A stretch of DNA of 64,000 nucleotides from Rhodoferax sp. U2-2l. Lineage in GTDB: Bacteria; Pseudomonadota; Gammaproteobacteria; Burkholderiales; Burkholderiaceae_C. A program made the position numbers and the translations under genes. Shown piece after piece: positions 30,274 through 39,127 of this stretch (positions are counted from its first letter, which is position 1; the number at the start of each line of letters is the position of its first letter). Location: the NCBI RefSeq assembly GCF_020594515.1, contig NZ_JAJCTH010000012.1:87130-151129 (forward strand), given 5' to 3'. Under the pieces are notes generated by a model. The model had not been told where the DNA came from. It was given only the letters and a program-made list of their open reading frames with translations, and did not search any database.

Positions 30274-31059
30274 CTAACCAAACCGGCCAGTGATGTAGTC
30301 TTCCGTTTCCTGGCGATTGGGCTTGAAGAAGATTTGCTCGGTGGCACCAAACTCCACCAGGTCACCCAGGTACATGTAGGCCGTGTAATCGCTGCAACGC
30401 GCGGCCTGCTGCATGTTGTGGGTGACGATGACCACGGTGTAGTCCTGCTTCAACTCGATGATCAGTTCTTCGATCTTGGCCGTGGAAATCGGATCCAGCG
30501 CGGAACAGGGCTCGTCGAGCAAGATCACTTCGGGCTTGATGGCCACACCGCGCGCAATACACAGGCGCTGCTGCTGCCCGCCCGACAGGCTGGCGCCGTT
30601 TTGTTTGAGCTTGTCCTTGACTTCATTCCACAAGGCCGCCTTGCGCAGCGCCCACTCGACCCGCTCTTCCATGTCGGTGGTGCTGAGGGACTCGAACAGC
30701 TTCACACCAAAGGCAATGTTGTCAAAGATCGACATCGGAAACGGTGTGGGCTTCTGGAACACCATGCCGACCTTGGCCCGCAACAGCGCCACGTCCTGCT
30801 TGCTGGTCAGCAGGTTCTCGCCGTCCAGCACCACTTCGCCATGGGCTTTTTGCTCCGGGTACAACTCAAACATGCGGTTGAAAATGCGCAACAGCGTCGA
30901 TTTGCCACAGCCTGAGGGGCCGATAAAAGCGGTCACTTTGTTCTCGGGAATCTCCAGATTGATCCCTTTGAGCGCATGGAACTTGCCGTAATAAAAATCC
31001 AGATTCTTGACAGCAATCTTGGTCCGCTCTTGTTTCGCAGTCACGGTGGTCATAGTCAT
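30274..31059 (-). CDS. pstB: Phosphate ABC transporter ATP-binding protein
   Basis: 261 residues. Walker [13 protein letters not shown] (near 54), the signature [13 protein letters not shown] and Walker [18 protein letters not shown] are present. The Asn-rich loop usual in PstB, around [18 protein letters not shown], is also seen. It energises phosphate import. Confidence 0.97.
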   Translation of the reverse strand: MTMTTVTAKQERTKIAVKNLDFYYGKFHALKGINLEIPENKVTAFIGPSGCGKSTLLRIFNRMFELYPEQKAHGEVVLDGENLLTSKQDVALLRAKVGMVFQKPTPFPMSIFDNIAFGVKLFESLSTTDMEERVEWALRKAALWNEVKDKLKQNGASLSGGQQQRLCIARGVAIKPEVILLDEPCSALDPISTAKIEELIIELKQDYTVVIVTHNMQQAARCSDYTAYMYLGDLVEFGATEQIFFKPNRQETEDYITGRFG

Positions 31060-31092
31060 TCGATGCCTTTGTTCGTCAGATTGAACTTGTGT

Positions 31093-31977
31093 TCAGAGTT
31101 TGCTTCTGGTCAGCACACGCGCCAGAATGTTGAGGCCCAGCACCGCCAGCGTGATCAAGAAGACGCCTGCCCAGGCCAGATGCTGCCAGTTTTCATAGGG
31201 GCTCATGGCGAATTTGAAGATCGTCACCGGCAAGCTGGCCATCGGCTGGCTCAAGGACGAGGTCCAGAACTGGTTGCTCAGGGCGGTGAACAGCAAGGGG
31301 GCGGTTTCACCGGCAATCCGCGCCACGGCCAGCAAGACACCGGTGACGACCCCGGCCCGTGCCGAGCGCATGGTGATGCTCAGAATCACCTTCCACTTGG
31401 GTGCGCCCAGCGCGTAGGCGGCCTCACGCAGCCCTGGCGGCACCAGTTGCAACATGTTTTCGGTGGTGCGGATCACCACCGGTATCACGATCAGGGCCAG
31501 CGCCAAAATGCCGGCATAACCCGAAAACGACTTGAACCGGGTCACCACCACCGCATACACAAACAGGCCAATCACAATGGACGGCGCCGACAGCAAAATG
31601 TCATTGACAAAACGTGTCACGTTGGCCAACCAGCCCTTGCTATCGAACTCAGCCAGGTAAATGCCTGCCATGATGCCAATCGGTGTGCCGACAAAGGTGG
31701 CCAGCATCACCATGACAAAAGAGCCGTAAATGGCGTTCAGCAACCCACCCTCATCATTGGGTGGTGGGGTCATCTGGGTCAGCGTGGCCAGGGTCAGCCC
31801 GGCGGTACCCAGGCGCACGGTTTCCCACAAAATCCAGAACAACCAGAACAGGCCAAACGCCATCGCCAACAGCGACAGGACCAAGGCGACGTTGTTGACC
31901 CGCTTGCGCCCGGCGTACCGGTGTGCACGTGTCTCAGCCAGCGCCTTGGCTTGCAGCAACGTTTCGCTGGTGCTCAT
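31093..31977 (-). CDS. pstA: Phosphate ABC transporter permease PstA
   Basis: 294 residues with six membrane segments. The EAA-like loop [46 protein letters not shown] contacts PstB. The start overlaps the pstC stop by 4 bp. Confidence 0.96.
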   Translation of the reverse strand: MSTSETLLQAKALAETRAHRYAGRKRVNNVALVLSLLAMAFGLFWLFWILWETVRLGTAGLTLATLTQMTPPPNDEGGLLNAIYGSFVMVMLATFVGTPIGIMAGIYLAEFDSKGWLANVTRFVNDILLSAPSIVIGLFVYAVVVTRFKSFSGYAGILALALIVIPVVIRTTENMLQLVPPGLREAAYALGAPKWKVILSITMRSARAGVVTGVLLAVARIAGETAPLLFTALSNQFWTSSLSQPMASLPVTIFKFAMSPYENWQHLAWAGVFLITLAVLGLNILARVLTRSKL

Positions 31978-33002
31978 GACTTGGCTCCTTCATTTTTCTT
32001 GAGCTGTGACAGCAGCAGCTTGGACAAGGACAGCACCACAAAAGTAATGAAAAACAGCACCAGGCCCAGATACATCAATGAGGCCTGATGCAAGCCTTCA
32101 CCGGCCTCGGCAAACTCGTTGGCCAAGGCAGAGGTGATGCTGTTGGCGGCCTGAAACAAACTGAGTGAATCGAGCTGGTTGAAGTTGCCGATCACAAAGG
32201 TCACCGCCATGGTCTCGCCAATGGCCCGGCCCAGACCCAACATGATGCCGCCGATGACACCGGCTTTGGTGTAGGGCAGCACGACCTTCGACACCACTTC
32301 CCAGGTAGTCGCGCCCAGACCGTAGGCAGATTCCTTGAGCAAGGTCGGCGTCACCTCAAACACGTCGCGCATGACCGCCGCAATGAACGGAATGATCATG
32401 ATCGCCAAAATGATGCCGGCCGACAAGATGCCAATGCCCACCGGTGGGCCGGAAAACAGGGCTTCCAGATACGGCACGCCCTTGAACATTTTCTGCAAAG
32501 GTTGCTGCACGTAGGTGGACAGAATCGGGCCAAACACCAGCAAGCCCCACATGCCGTAAACAATCGACGGAATGGCCGCCAGCAACTCGATGGCGGTGCC
32601 CAAAGGTCGCTTCAGCCAGGCTGGCGAGAGTTCCGTCAGAAACAGGGCGATGCCAAAACTCACCGGCACCGCGATCAGCAGCGCGATGAACGAGGTCATC
32701 AGCGTGCCATAAATCATCACCAGACCACCAAATTCCTCAGTGACCGGGTCCCAGGTGGTCGAGGCCAGAAAACCCAGACCATACTTGCTGATGGCAGGCC
32801 AGGCACTGACGGTGAGCGACAACAAAATGGCAAACAGCAAGCCCAGCGTTAACCAGGCCGCACCTTTGGCCAGCCAGCCAAAGATGCGGTCAGCCAGGGG
32901 GCCGGAACGGGCTGTTTTGACAGGAGGTGGATTTGTCATCACGCGCGCATTCGTGGTTGGTGAGTGGATGGGACTCTCTCGCGCGGAAAGTGTAGCTGAC
33001 AC
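31974..33002 (-). CDS. pstC: Phosphate ABC transporter permease PstC
   Basis: 342 residues if it begins at GTG 33002, which follows an AGGAG by a normal distance. ATG 32939 would give 321 residues and has no ribosome site; TTG 33023 is possible but weak. Six membrane segments and the loop [45 protein letters not shown] identify PstC. Confidence 0.93.
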   Translation of the reverse strand: MSATLSARESPIHSPTTNARVMTNPPPVKTARSGPLADRIFGWLAKGAAWLTLGLLFAILLSLTVSAWPAISKYGLGFLASTTWDPVTEEFGGLVMIYGTLMTSFIALLIAVPVSFGIALFLTELSPAWLKRPLGTAIELLAAIPSIVYGMWGLLVFGPILSTYVQQPLQKMFKGVPYLEALFSGPPVGIGILSAGIILAIMIIPFIAAVMRDVFEVTPTLLKESAYGLGATTWEVVSKVVLPYTKAGVIGGIMLGLGRAIGETMAVTFVIGNFNQLDSLSLFQAANSITSALANEFAEAGEGLHQASLMYLGLVLFFITFVVLSLSKLLLSQLKKNEGAKS

Positions 33003-33045
33003 GTTGAATTCTCCTGCTGCCAAGACCGGTACCTGAAATCAGCGC

Positions 33046-34086
33046 TTATTTCAAAGCGACAGCTTTGCCCGACGCGTCTTTCACGTTGGCCCAGTTCTTT
33101 TCGATGGTGGCAACCACCGAGTCAGGCAGGGGAACGTAGTCGAGGTCGGAGGCCGCCTTGTCGCCGTTCTTGAAAACCCAGCTGAAGAACTTGAACGCTT
33201 CCGTGGCGTTGGCGGGTTTGTCCTGGACGTTGTACATCAAGATGAAGGTGGCGGTGGAAATGGGCCAGGTGCCTTTGCCGGGCTGGTCGGTGATCAGCTG
33301 GTAGAACGACTTGCTCCAGTCAGCACCCGCGGCGGCGGCCTTGAAGGCCTCTTCACTGGGCTCGACAAAAACGCCGTCTTTGTTCTTCATCAAGGTGTAG
33401 GTCATCTTGTTTTGCTTGACGTAGGAATATTCCACGTAGCCAATCGAATTGGGCAGACGGTTCACAAATGCCGCCACACCTTCGTTGCCTTTGCCGCCCG
33501 CACCCACCGGCCAGTTGACAGCGGTACCCTCACCCACCTTGGTTTTCCACTCGGGGTGAACGCGGCTCAGGTAGTTGGTGAAGTTGAAGGTGGTGCCTGA
33601 GCCGTCAGCGCGGCGCACCGGGGCAATGTCGGCATCCGGCAGGGCCAGCGTCGGATTGAGCGCCTTGATGGCGGCGTCATTCCATTTGGTGATCTTGCCC
33701 AGGTAAATGTCACCCAACACCTGGCCGTCCAACTTCATCTGACCCGGGGCGATACCCTTGATGTTGATCACCGGCACGGTGCCACCAATCACGGTGGGAA
33801 ACTGGAATTGGCCCTTCTTGGCCAGCACGTCGTCGGTTTGTGGCATGTCGGAGGCGCCAAAGTCCACCGTCTTGGAGTCGATCTGTTTGATGCCCGCACC
33901 TGAACCCACCGACTGGTAGTTCACCCGCACACCGGTCGCCTTGTTGTAATCAGCCGCCCACTTGGCGTACAACGGTGCCGGGAAAGTCGCACCAGCGCCC
34001 GTGATTTCCTGGGCGTTGACTGCACCAGCACCGATGAACGCCAGGGCCGTTGTGGCCAGGATGGACTTGAATACATTTGTCTTCAT
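33046..34086 (-). CDS. pstS: Phosphate-binding periplasmic protein PstS
   Basis: 346 residues from ATG 34086, preceded by GAGAGG; the longer in-frame start at 34137 lacks a ribosome site and lies in the promoter region. The signal peptide is MKTNVFKSILATTALAFIG with cleavage after VNA. The mature protein begins EITGAGATFPAPLYAKW, with phosphate ligands in SGAGIKQ and RADGSGTTFNFTNYL. It is the first gene of the pst-pho locus and is preceded by a PhoB box. Confidence 0.97.
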   Translation of the reverse strand: MKTNVFKSILATTALAFIGAGAVNAQEITGAGATFPAPLYAKWAADYNKATGVRVNYQSVGSGAGIKQIDSKTVDFGASDMPQTDDVLAKKGQFQFPTVIGGTVPVINIKGIAPGQMKLDGQVLGDIYLGKITKWNDAAIKALNPTLALPDADIAPVRRADGSGTTFNFTNYLSRVHPEWKTKVGEGTAVNWPVGAGGKGNEGVAAFVNRLPNSIGYVEYSYVKQNKMTYTLMKNKDGVFVEPSEEAFKAAAAGADWSKSFYQLITDQPGKGTWPISTATFILMYNVQDKPANATEAFKFFSWVFKNGDKAASDLDYVPLPDSVVATIEKNWANVKDASGKAVALK

Positions 34087-34142
34087 GAAAAACCTCTCGA
34101 AGTTAAAACTTAAAACCAGGGACAAGCGCTTGGACAAGACGG

Positions 34143-34176
34143 AATTTAAGACATGAATATGTCAGGCTTGTGACAA
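34143..34176 (-). promoter_or_regulatory. PhoB box and -10 of the pstS promoter
   Basis: On the minus strand, TTGTCAC-AAGC-CTGACAT (34176 to 34159) matches the PhoB consensus of two 7-bp half-sites with a 4-bp spacer. Ten bases later comes TAAATT (34148 to 34143), placed as the -10 of a PhoB-activated promoter. The pstS ATG is about 57 nt downstream of the -10. Confidence 0.8.
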
Positions 34177-34347
34177 CGTCTGAATCTTCGGTGTTGGTGT
34201 TTCATGGACTTGTCACACCAACGTCATCAAAATATCGGGCCCGCTGCGCTACGCTCCCCCATTCGTTGAAGCGCCTTGTTTGGGTGCATCATCGCGGGTC
34301 ACGCCACGGCGCCCCGCTTTCGCAACACCCCCCGAGAAATACCTGAC

Positions 34348-34626
34348 ATGCTTGCCATCAAAAAAGCCCGCAAACTCATTGAAGCCAATCCCAACGACGC
34401 GGCTTCACAAACCATTGCCGCCCTGGTGGTGGCCCTTGAGAGCGCCACCACGATCTCGGTGGCCCAGCTTTACTCCCTGGATGACAAGCGTTTTGCATTG
34501 GCCCTGGAAATTCTGGACGAATGGCGTCTGGACCGGCATTACGCCAGCAAGTTGCGACTGCTCGACTCCAGCAACCTCGTGCAAGAGTTGAAGGCTCCGC
34601 CAGACACCGTCAACCCGGCGGCCTGA
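34348..34626 (+). CDS. Hypothetical protein, 92 residues
   Basis: A soluble, helical small protein starting MLAIKKARKLIEANPNDAASQTIAALV. There is no recognisable domain. The start is chosen as the first ATG that gives a plausible helix; an in-frame GTG at 34276 is also open. It is divergent from pstS and 120 bp upstream of the PlcP-like gene. A PhoB-like repeat at 34210-34227 has no -10 behind it, so control by PhoB is doubtful. Confidence 0.6.
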   Translation: MLAIKKARKLIEANPNDAASQTIAALVVALESATTISVAQLYSLDDKRFALALEILDEWRLDRHYASKLRLLDSSNLVQELKAPPDTVNPAA

Positions 34627-34664
34627 ACCCCGACGTCCGACACAATAAGCCAAAACGGCGTGAG

Positions 34665-34704
34665 CTGTCACGCCACTGACAAATCACTGCCACACCACTG
34701 ACAC
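34665..34704 (+). promoter_or_regulatory. Tandem double PhoB box upstream of the PlcP-like gene
   Basis: Four half-sites lie in exact 11-bp phase: CTGTCAC, CTGACAA, CTGCCAC and CTGACAC, with spacers GCCA, ATCA and ACCA. This equals two adjacent PhoB boxes. The hexamer CACGAT is 10 nt after the last half-site (34715-34720) and resembles a weak -10. The gene start is at 34747. Confidence 0.8.
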
Positions 34705-34746
34705 GCCGCCGCGTCACGATACCGCATCCCCACTGCGGAGCGTGAC

Positions 34747-35670
34747 ATGCAACATCGGCCTAACGCCAGCTTATTCCAGGCTGACACAGCGTCAGGCGGC
34801 GCCCAGTGGCGCACCCCCGTCAGGCCGATACCGCCCCAGACGGACGACATCGTGCCCGATGCCGCGGACGACCTGCCCCACACCCGGCGCACCAGCTACC
34901 GCGCCATCTTCATCTCAGACCTCCACTTGGGCACCCCGGGCTGCCAGGCGCAAGCTTTGCTCGATTTCATGAAGGCCAACGCCAGCGACTACCTGTACCT
35001 GGTGGGCGATATCGTGGATGGCTGGCAATTGCGCCGCCGCTGGTACTGGCCTACCTTGCACAACGATGTGGTGCAAAAGCTGCTGCGCCGTGCCCGCAAG
35101 GGCTGCCGCATCATTTACATACCGGGCAACCACGACGAGTTTGCGCGCGGCTTTTTGGGCCACCAGTTTGGCGGCATCGAGGTGGCCGACGATGCCGTTC
35201 ACGTGACCGCCGACGGCAAACACCTGTGGGTCACCCACGGCGATGCGTTTGACGGCGTGATCCAGTGCGCCAAATGGCTGGCGTACCTGGGTGACAACTT
35301 GTATGAGTTGACCCTCAAACTCAACCGGTATCTGAACCATTGGCGTACCAGGCTGGGGCTGCCGTACTGGTCGTTGTCGGCCTATCTGAAGCACAAGGTC
35401 AAAAAAGCCATGATGTACGTGGCCGATTTTGAAGAAGCCGTGTCCAAGGAGGCCATGCGGCGCGGTCACCAAGGCGTGGTGTGCGGCCACATCCATCGCG
35501 CCGAGATGCGCCACATCAACGGCATTCTGTATTGCAATGACGGCGACTGGGTGGAAAGCTGCACCGCGCTGGTGGAACACCACTGCGGGCGCCTGGAACT
35601 GGTGCATTGGGCCCCTGCGCCGCTAGGCCAGAAACACACAGACAACGCCGCCGTCTGCCAGCCAGCCTGA
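34747..35670 (+). CDS. plcP: Calcineurin-like metallophosphoesterase, PlcP-like phospholipase C
   Basis: 307 residues with a GGAG ribosome site. After a 50-residue variable N-terminus come the metallophosphoesterase motifs SDLHLGTPGCQ, LVGDIVDGWQ, PGNHDEF, THGD and GHIHRA, each with its metal ligands. Segments such as GIEV, GLPYWSLSAY and GDWVESCTALVEHH resemble the PhoB-controlled PlcP family, which degrades phospholipids in phosphate-starved bacteria so that other lipids can replace them. UDP-diacylglucosamine pyrophosphatase (LpxH-like) is the alternative annotation. The strong double PhoB box favours PlcP. This is from memory of the family, not a search. Confidence 0.75.
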   Translation: MQHRPNASLFQADTASGGAQWRTPVRPIPPQTDDIVPDAADDLPHTRRTSYRAIFISDLHLGTPGCQAQALLDFMKANASDYLYLVGDIVDGWQLRRRWYWPTLHNDVVQKLLRRARKGCRIIYIPGNHDEFARGFLGHQFGGIEVADDAVHVTADGKHLWVTHGDAFDGVIQCAKWLAYLGDNLYELTLKLNRYLNHWRTRLGLPYWSLSAYLKHKVKKAMMYVADFEEAVSKEAMRRGHQGVVCGHIHRAEMRHINGILYCNDGDWVESCTALVEHHCGRLELVHWAPAPLGQKHTDNAAVCQPA

Positions 35671-35685
35671 TGGCCGCCACCAAAT

Positions 35686-35719
35686 CCGTCACACATTTGT
35701 CACGCAGCTTACTTAAACT
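35686..35719 (+). promoter_or_regulatory. PhoB box and -10 upstream of the EAL-CBS-GGDEF gene
   Basis: CCGTCAC-ACAT-TTGTCAC (35686-35703) has both half-sites close to consensus and a 4-bp spacer. TAAACT at 35714-35719 follows after exactly 10 nt, the same geometry as at pstS. The candidate starts of the next gene are 28-37 nt further on. Confidence 0.75.
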
Positions 35720-35755
35720 GGGCTTGGCCTTTAGCTCAACTTCCTCGTGACAAAC

Positions 35756-37645
35756 ATGCCTTCAACAACGATGTCCCTGCCCCTTGCCGCGAGGCGACTC
35801 GTGTGGCGGGCGGACGGCTGTACAGCAGCGCGCTACCTGGGGCCTGCCTTGAGCTCGGGCGCCGTCAGAAAAGGCCGGGGCAACTTGGCCAACTTGTTGC
35901 GCCGACGACTGTTGCACCCGGTGTTTCAACCCATTGCCTCGCTGGAAGACGGCAGCATTTACGCCCACGAAGCCCTGATCCGCGGGCCGGAAGGCACCGC
36001 GTTGCACACACCAGACCGGCTGCTGCACGCCGCCGAGCTGGAGGACCTGAACTTCCAGTTCGAGAGCCAGTGTGTGCTGGTGGCCATGGAGCAATGGGGC
36101 GACTTGCGCGAGGCCGGGCGACTTTTCCTGAACATCAGCGCCGATGCGCTGATGGGCGCCATCCGGCACTGCGAACTCGACGGCCTGATCTCCCTGGCGT
36201 CCCAGCTCGGTATCTCACCGCGCATGCTGGTGCTTGAAATCACCGAGTACGAACGCGTGGCCGACATGGACCGGTTGGCCCTGGCCGTGCAGGAGGTGCG
36301 GGCCGCCGGTGTGGCCCTGGCGCTGGACGATTTTGGTGACGGGCGCTCCAGCCTGCGCCTGTGGTCGCAGATCAAGCCCGAGTTTGTCAAGATCGACAAA
36401 TACTTCACCAAAGCCATCAGCCAGCACGGTGACAAGCTCAAAACCATCCAGGCGCTGCAGCAGATTGCCGCCATCTTTGGCACGGCGCTGATCGCCGAGG
36501 GGATTGAAACCGAAGACGAATTGCGTGTTTTGCGTGACTTGGGCATTCCCTATGGGCAAGGCTACCTGCTGGGGCGGCCCGCGCATCTGCCGCGCACCCA
36601 GATCGAGCCCAAAGCCCGGGTCACGCTGCGTGACCGCATGGTGTCGGTGTTTCCCGAGATGCGGCGCGCCGCCAGCGCCGGGTCGATCAGCCGGCTCGCG
36701 GTGATCAAGGCACCCCACATCACGCGCGCCACCACCAACGACGAGCTGGCGCAGCTTTTTTTTGAACACCCCAAATTGCATTCGGTGGCGGTGGTGGATG
36801 ACGCCCGACCGGTGGCCATCATCAACCGTTCAGCGTTCATGAACGAGTACAGCAAGTTGTATTACCGGGAGATCTGGGGCCACAAGCCGTGTTTGAAACA
36901 CGCCAACCTGGAGCCCCGCGTGATTGAGCGCAACCACAGTGTGGACGATCTGGTGGGCATCTTGACCTCGGACGACCAGCGTTACCTGGTGGACGGCTTC
37001 ATCGTCACCCACAACGGCCGCTACGAAGGCATGGGCACCGGCGAGCAACTGGTGCGCTCGGTGACGGAAACCCGCATTGAAGCCGCCCGCCACGCCAACC
37101 CGCTGACGTTTTTGCCCGGCAACATCCCGATCAGCCAGCACATTGAGCGACTGCTGGCCAGCGGGGTCGAATTTGTCGCGTGTTATGCCGACTTGAACCA
37201 TTTCAAACCCTTCAATGACCAATATGGCTACTGGCGCGGGGACGAGATGATCCGCCTGTTGGCCGGCCTGTGCCAGGCGCATTGCGACCCGCGCCGCGAT
37301 TTTGTCGGCCACGTGGGCGGCGACGACTTCATCCTGCTGTACCAAAGCGACAACTGGCAAGCCCAGTGCGAAGCCATCATTGCCGAGTTCGCCCACCAGG
37401 CCCGGGCCTTGTTTGACGACGCGGCGCGCGAGGCGGGTGGCATCCAGGCGGAAGACCGCCACGGCGTGTCAAGATTTTTCCCACTCACCACACTGTCGAT
37501 CGGCGCCGTCATCGTCAACCACAACGAGTTCACCAATGCGGAAGAGGTGGCCTCGGTGGCGGCACGCGCCAAACACGATGCCAAAACCAGCGAACAAGGT
37601 CTTCAGATCAGGGCGAACCAGGGCATGCTGCTGGCCCCCGTTTGA
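35756..37645 (+). CDS. EAL-CBS-GGDEF c-di-GMP signalling protein
   Basis: 629 residues from ATG 35756; GTG 35747 is an alternative. The EAL domain (about 55-290) holds EALIRGP, LNIS, EITEYE, LDDFGDG, VKID and AEGIE, all catalytic positions, so it should hydrolyse c-di-GMP. A CBS-pair-like region (about 310-430) follows. A GGDEF domain (about 450-620) has VGHVGGDDFILLY, close to the active signature, although NPLTFLPGN replaces the usual DPLTGLPNR. There is no membrane segment, so it is cytoplasmic. It is preceded by a PhoB box, linking phosphate starvation to c-di-GMP. Confidence 0.88.
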   Translation: MPSTTMSLPLAARRLVWRADGCTAARYLGPALSSGAVRKGRGNLANLLRRRLLHPVFQPIASLEDGSIYAHEALIRGPEGTALHTPDRLLHAAELEDLNFQFESQCVLVAMEQWGDLREAGRLFLNISADALMGAIRHCELDGLISLASQLGISPRMLVLEITEYERVADMDRLALAVQEVRAAGVALALDDFGDGRSSLRLWSQIKPEFVKIDKYFTKAISQHGDKLKTIQALQQIAAIFGTALIAEGIETEDELRVLRDLGIPYGQGYLLGRPAHLPRTQIEPKARVTLRDRMVSVFPEMRRAASAGSISRLAVIKAPHITRATTNDELAQLFFEHPKLHSVAVVDDARPVAIINRSAFMNEYSKLYYREIWGHKPCLKHANLEPRVIERNHSVDDLVGILTSDDQRYLVDGFIVTHNGRYEGMGTGEQLVRSVTETRIEAARHANPLTFLPGNIPISQHIERLLASGVEFVACYADLNHFKPFNDQYGYWRGDEMIRLLAGLCQAHCDPRRDFVGHVGGDDFILLYQSDNWQAQCEAIIAEFAHQARALFDDAAREAGGIQAEDRHGVSRFFPLTTLSIGAVIVNHNEFTNAEEVASVAARAKHDAKTSEQGLQIRANQGMLLAPV

Positions 37646-37721
37646 GGCGTTGCCGACCTATCCAAGCGGGTTGTCATGGCGAGCCCCGCCCCGCCATCCC
37701 TGCTTGTGAAGGCATGGATTT

Positions 37722-37741
37722 CCCCGGGTCGTGGCCCGGGG
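37722..37741. terminator. GC-rich hairpin between convergent genes
   Basis: CCCCGGG (37722-37728) pairs with CCCGGGG (37735-37741) over a 6-nt loop, without a T-tract. It lies between the 3' ends of the EAL gene and the glgC-like gene. It may be a weak bidirectional terminator or part of an intergenic palindromic repeat. Confidence 0.4.
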
Positions 37742-37782
37742 CAGGCGCGGCCAGTCCAGGACGACAGACCGTGCATACCGCG

Positions 37783-39084
37783 TTAATACAGCGCCACTTC
37801 CTGCCCCAGCATCACCCGGGTGACCAGCGTGATGCCCTCCCCGGTAACGTGGAAGCGCCGGGCATCTTCGGCCGGGTCCAGGCCGATGTGCGTGCCCTCT
37901 GGCAGCGTGCAGTTTTTGTCAATGATGCATTTTTTGAGGATGCAGTGCCTGCCAATCTGCACGTTGGACAACACGATGCTGTCCTCCACCACACTGTGAC
38001 TGTGAATCCGCACGTCTGAAAACAGCATGCTGCGCCGCACCAGCGCACCGCTGATGATGCAGCCCCCGGCCACCAGCGAATCCAGTGCCGTGCCCTGGCG
38101 GTCGGGTTCGTCAAACACAAATTTGGCCGGCGGGCTCTGTGGCTGCCAGGTCCAGATCGGCCAGTGGTTGTCGTACAGGTTCAGGTGCGGCGTGACCTGC
38201 ACCAGATCCATGTTGGCCGCCCAATAGGCGTCCAGGCTGTGCACATCGCGCCAATAGGCGGGTTTGTCCAGATCACCGATGCGGCTGTCCAGATACGGGT
38301 GGGCATACACGCGGTGCTGCGCCACACAACGGGGAAGCACGTCGCGGCAGAAGTCGTGGCCGGAGGTCGGGTCATCGGCGTCGCGCTGCAACTGGGCATA
38401 CAAAAATTCCGCATTGAAGACGTAGATGCCCATGCCGACCATCACCGGCGCCGGCTGGTCAGGCCCCGTGGGGTCGCGGTGGCACTCCATCGCCACGACG
38501 CGTTGCGTCCCGTCCAGCGTCAGCCTGGCAAAGCGCTCGGCATCGCTGGCAGGCACCTCCATGCAGGCCAGCGTCACGTCAGCCTGGCGCGCCACGTGCG
38601 CGGCCAGAATGCGACCGTAGTCCATGCGGTAGATGTGGTCCCCGGCCAGCACCAGCACATAGGCCGGTGCGGCGCGGCGAATCTCACGCAGGTTTTGGTA
38701 CACCGCATCGGCGCTGCCGCGGTACCACTGCGACTCGTTGACCTGCTGCTGGGCCGGCATGATCTCGATGAACTCGCCCAGACGCCCGTCCAGAAAGCTC
38801 CAGCCCAGTTGCAAATGCCGGATCAGACTTTGCGCCCGGTATTGGGTGGCCACCCCCACACGCCGCACGCCGGAATTCACGCAGTTGGACAACACAAAGT
38901 CGATGATGCGGAACTTGCCGCCAAACGCCAGCGCCGGTTTGGAGCGCCAATCGGTCAGCTCATGCAGGCTGTCCGAGCGGCCCCCTTCCAGAATCATGGC
39001 AAAGGTGTTGCGGGTGACTTGGCTGACAAAGCGGGGTTCGCGTGCGCTGCGGGTGGGCACGCCGGGTTCTGGGTCAGGGTTCAT
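37783..39084 (-). CDS. glgC: Glucose-1-phosphate adenylyltransferase-like protein, altered active site
   Basis: 433 residues from ATG 39084, with GGAG upstream; an open frame further upstream overlaps the chemoreceptor. GlgC features are clear: FGGKFRIIDFVLSNCVNSG, VLAGDHIYRMDYG and a C-terminal left-handed beta-helix of hexapeptide repeats. However, the N-terminal pyrophosphorylase loop usually reading LAGGRGSRL is LEGGRSDSL (residues 32-40). It lacks the conserved Arg, so activity may be reduced or regulatory. It is the last gene of a four-gene run behind a PhoB box. Confidence 0.8.
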   Translation of the reverse strand: MNPDPEPGVPTRSAREPRFVSQVTRNTFAMILEGGRSDSLHELTDWRSKPALAFGGKFRIIDFVLSNCVNSGVRRVGVATQYRAQSLIRHLQLGWSFLDGRLGEFIEIMPAQQQVNESQWYRGSADAVYQNLREIRRAAPAYVLVLAGDHIYRMDYGRILAAHVARQADVTLACMEVPASDAERFARLTLDGTQRVVAMECHRDPTGPDQPAPVMVGMGIYVFNAEFLYAQLQRDADDPTSGHDFCRDVLPRCVAQHRVYAHPYLDSRIGDLDKPAYWRDVHSLDAYWAANMDLVQVTPHLNLYDNHWPIWTWQPQSPPAKFVFDEPDRQGTALDSLVAGGCIISGALVRRSMLFSDVRIHSHSVVEDSIVLSNVQIGRHCILKKCIIDKNCTLPEGTHIGLDPAEDARRFHVTGEGITLVTRVMLGQEVALY

Positions 39085-39127
39085 GGTGGGTCTCCACGTT
39101 GGTTGTGTCTGTCTGGCGCCAGCCCGA

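Noticed and set aside
34210..34227. TTGTCAC-ACCA-ACGTCAT, PhoB-like repeat in the plus direction upstream of the 92-residue gene
   Set aside because: The second half-site is poor and the place 10 nt downstream, where a -10 would be, is GC-rich (GGCCCG).
37646..37782. A small gene in the gap between the EAL and glgC-like genes
   Set aside because: Open frames are short and without ribosome sites; the gap mainly holds a GC-rich palindrome.
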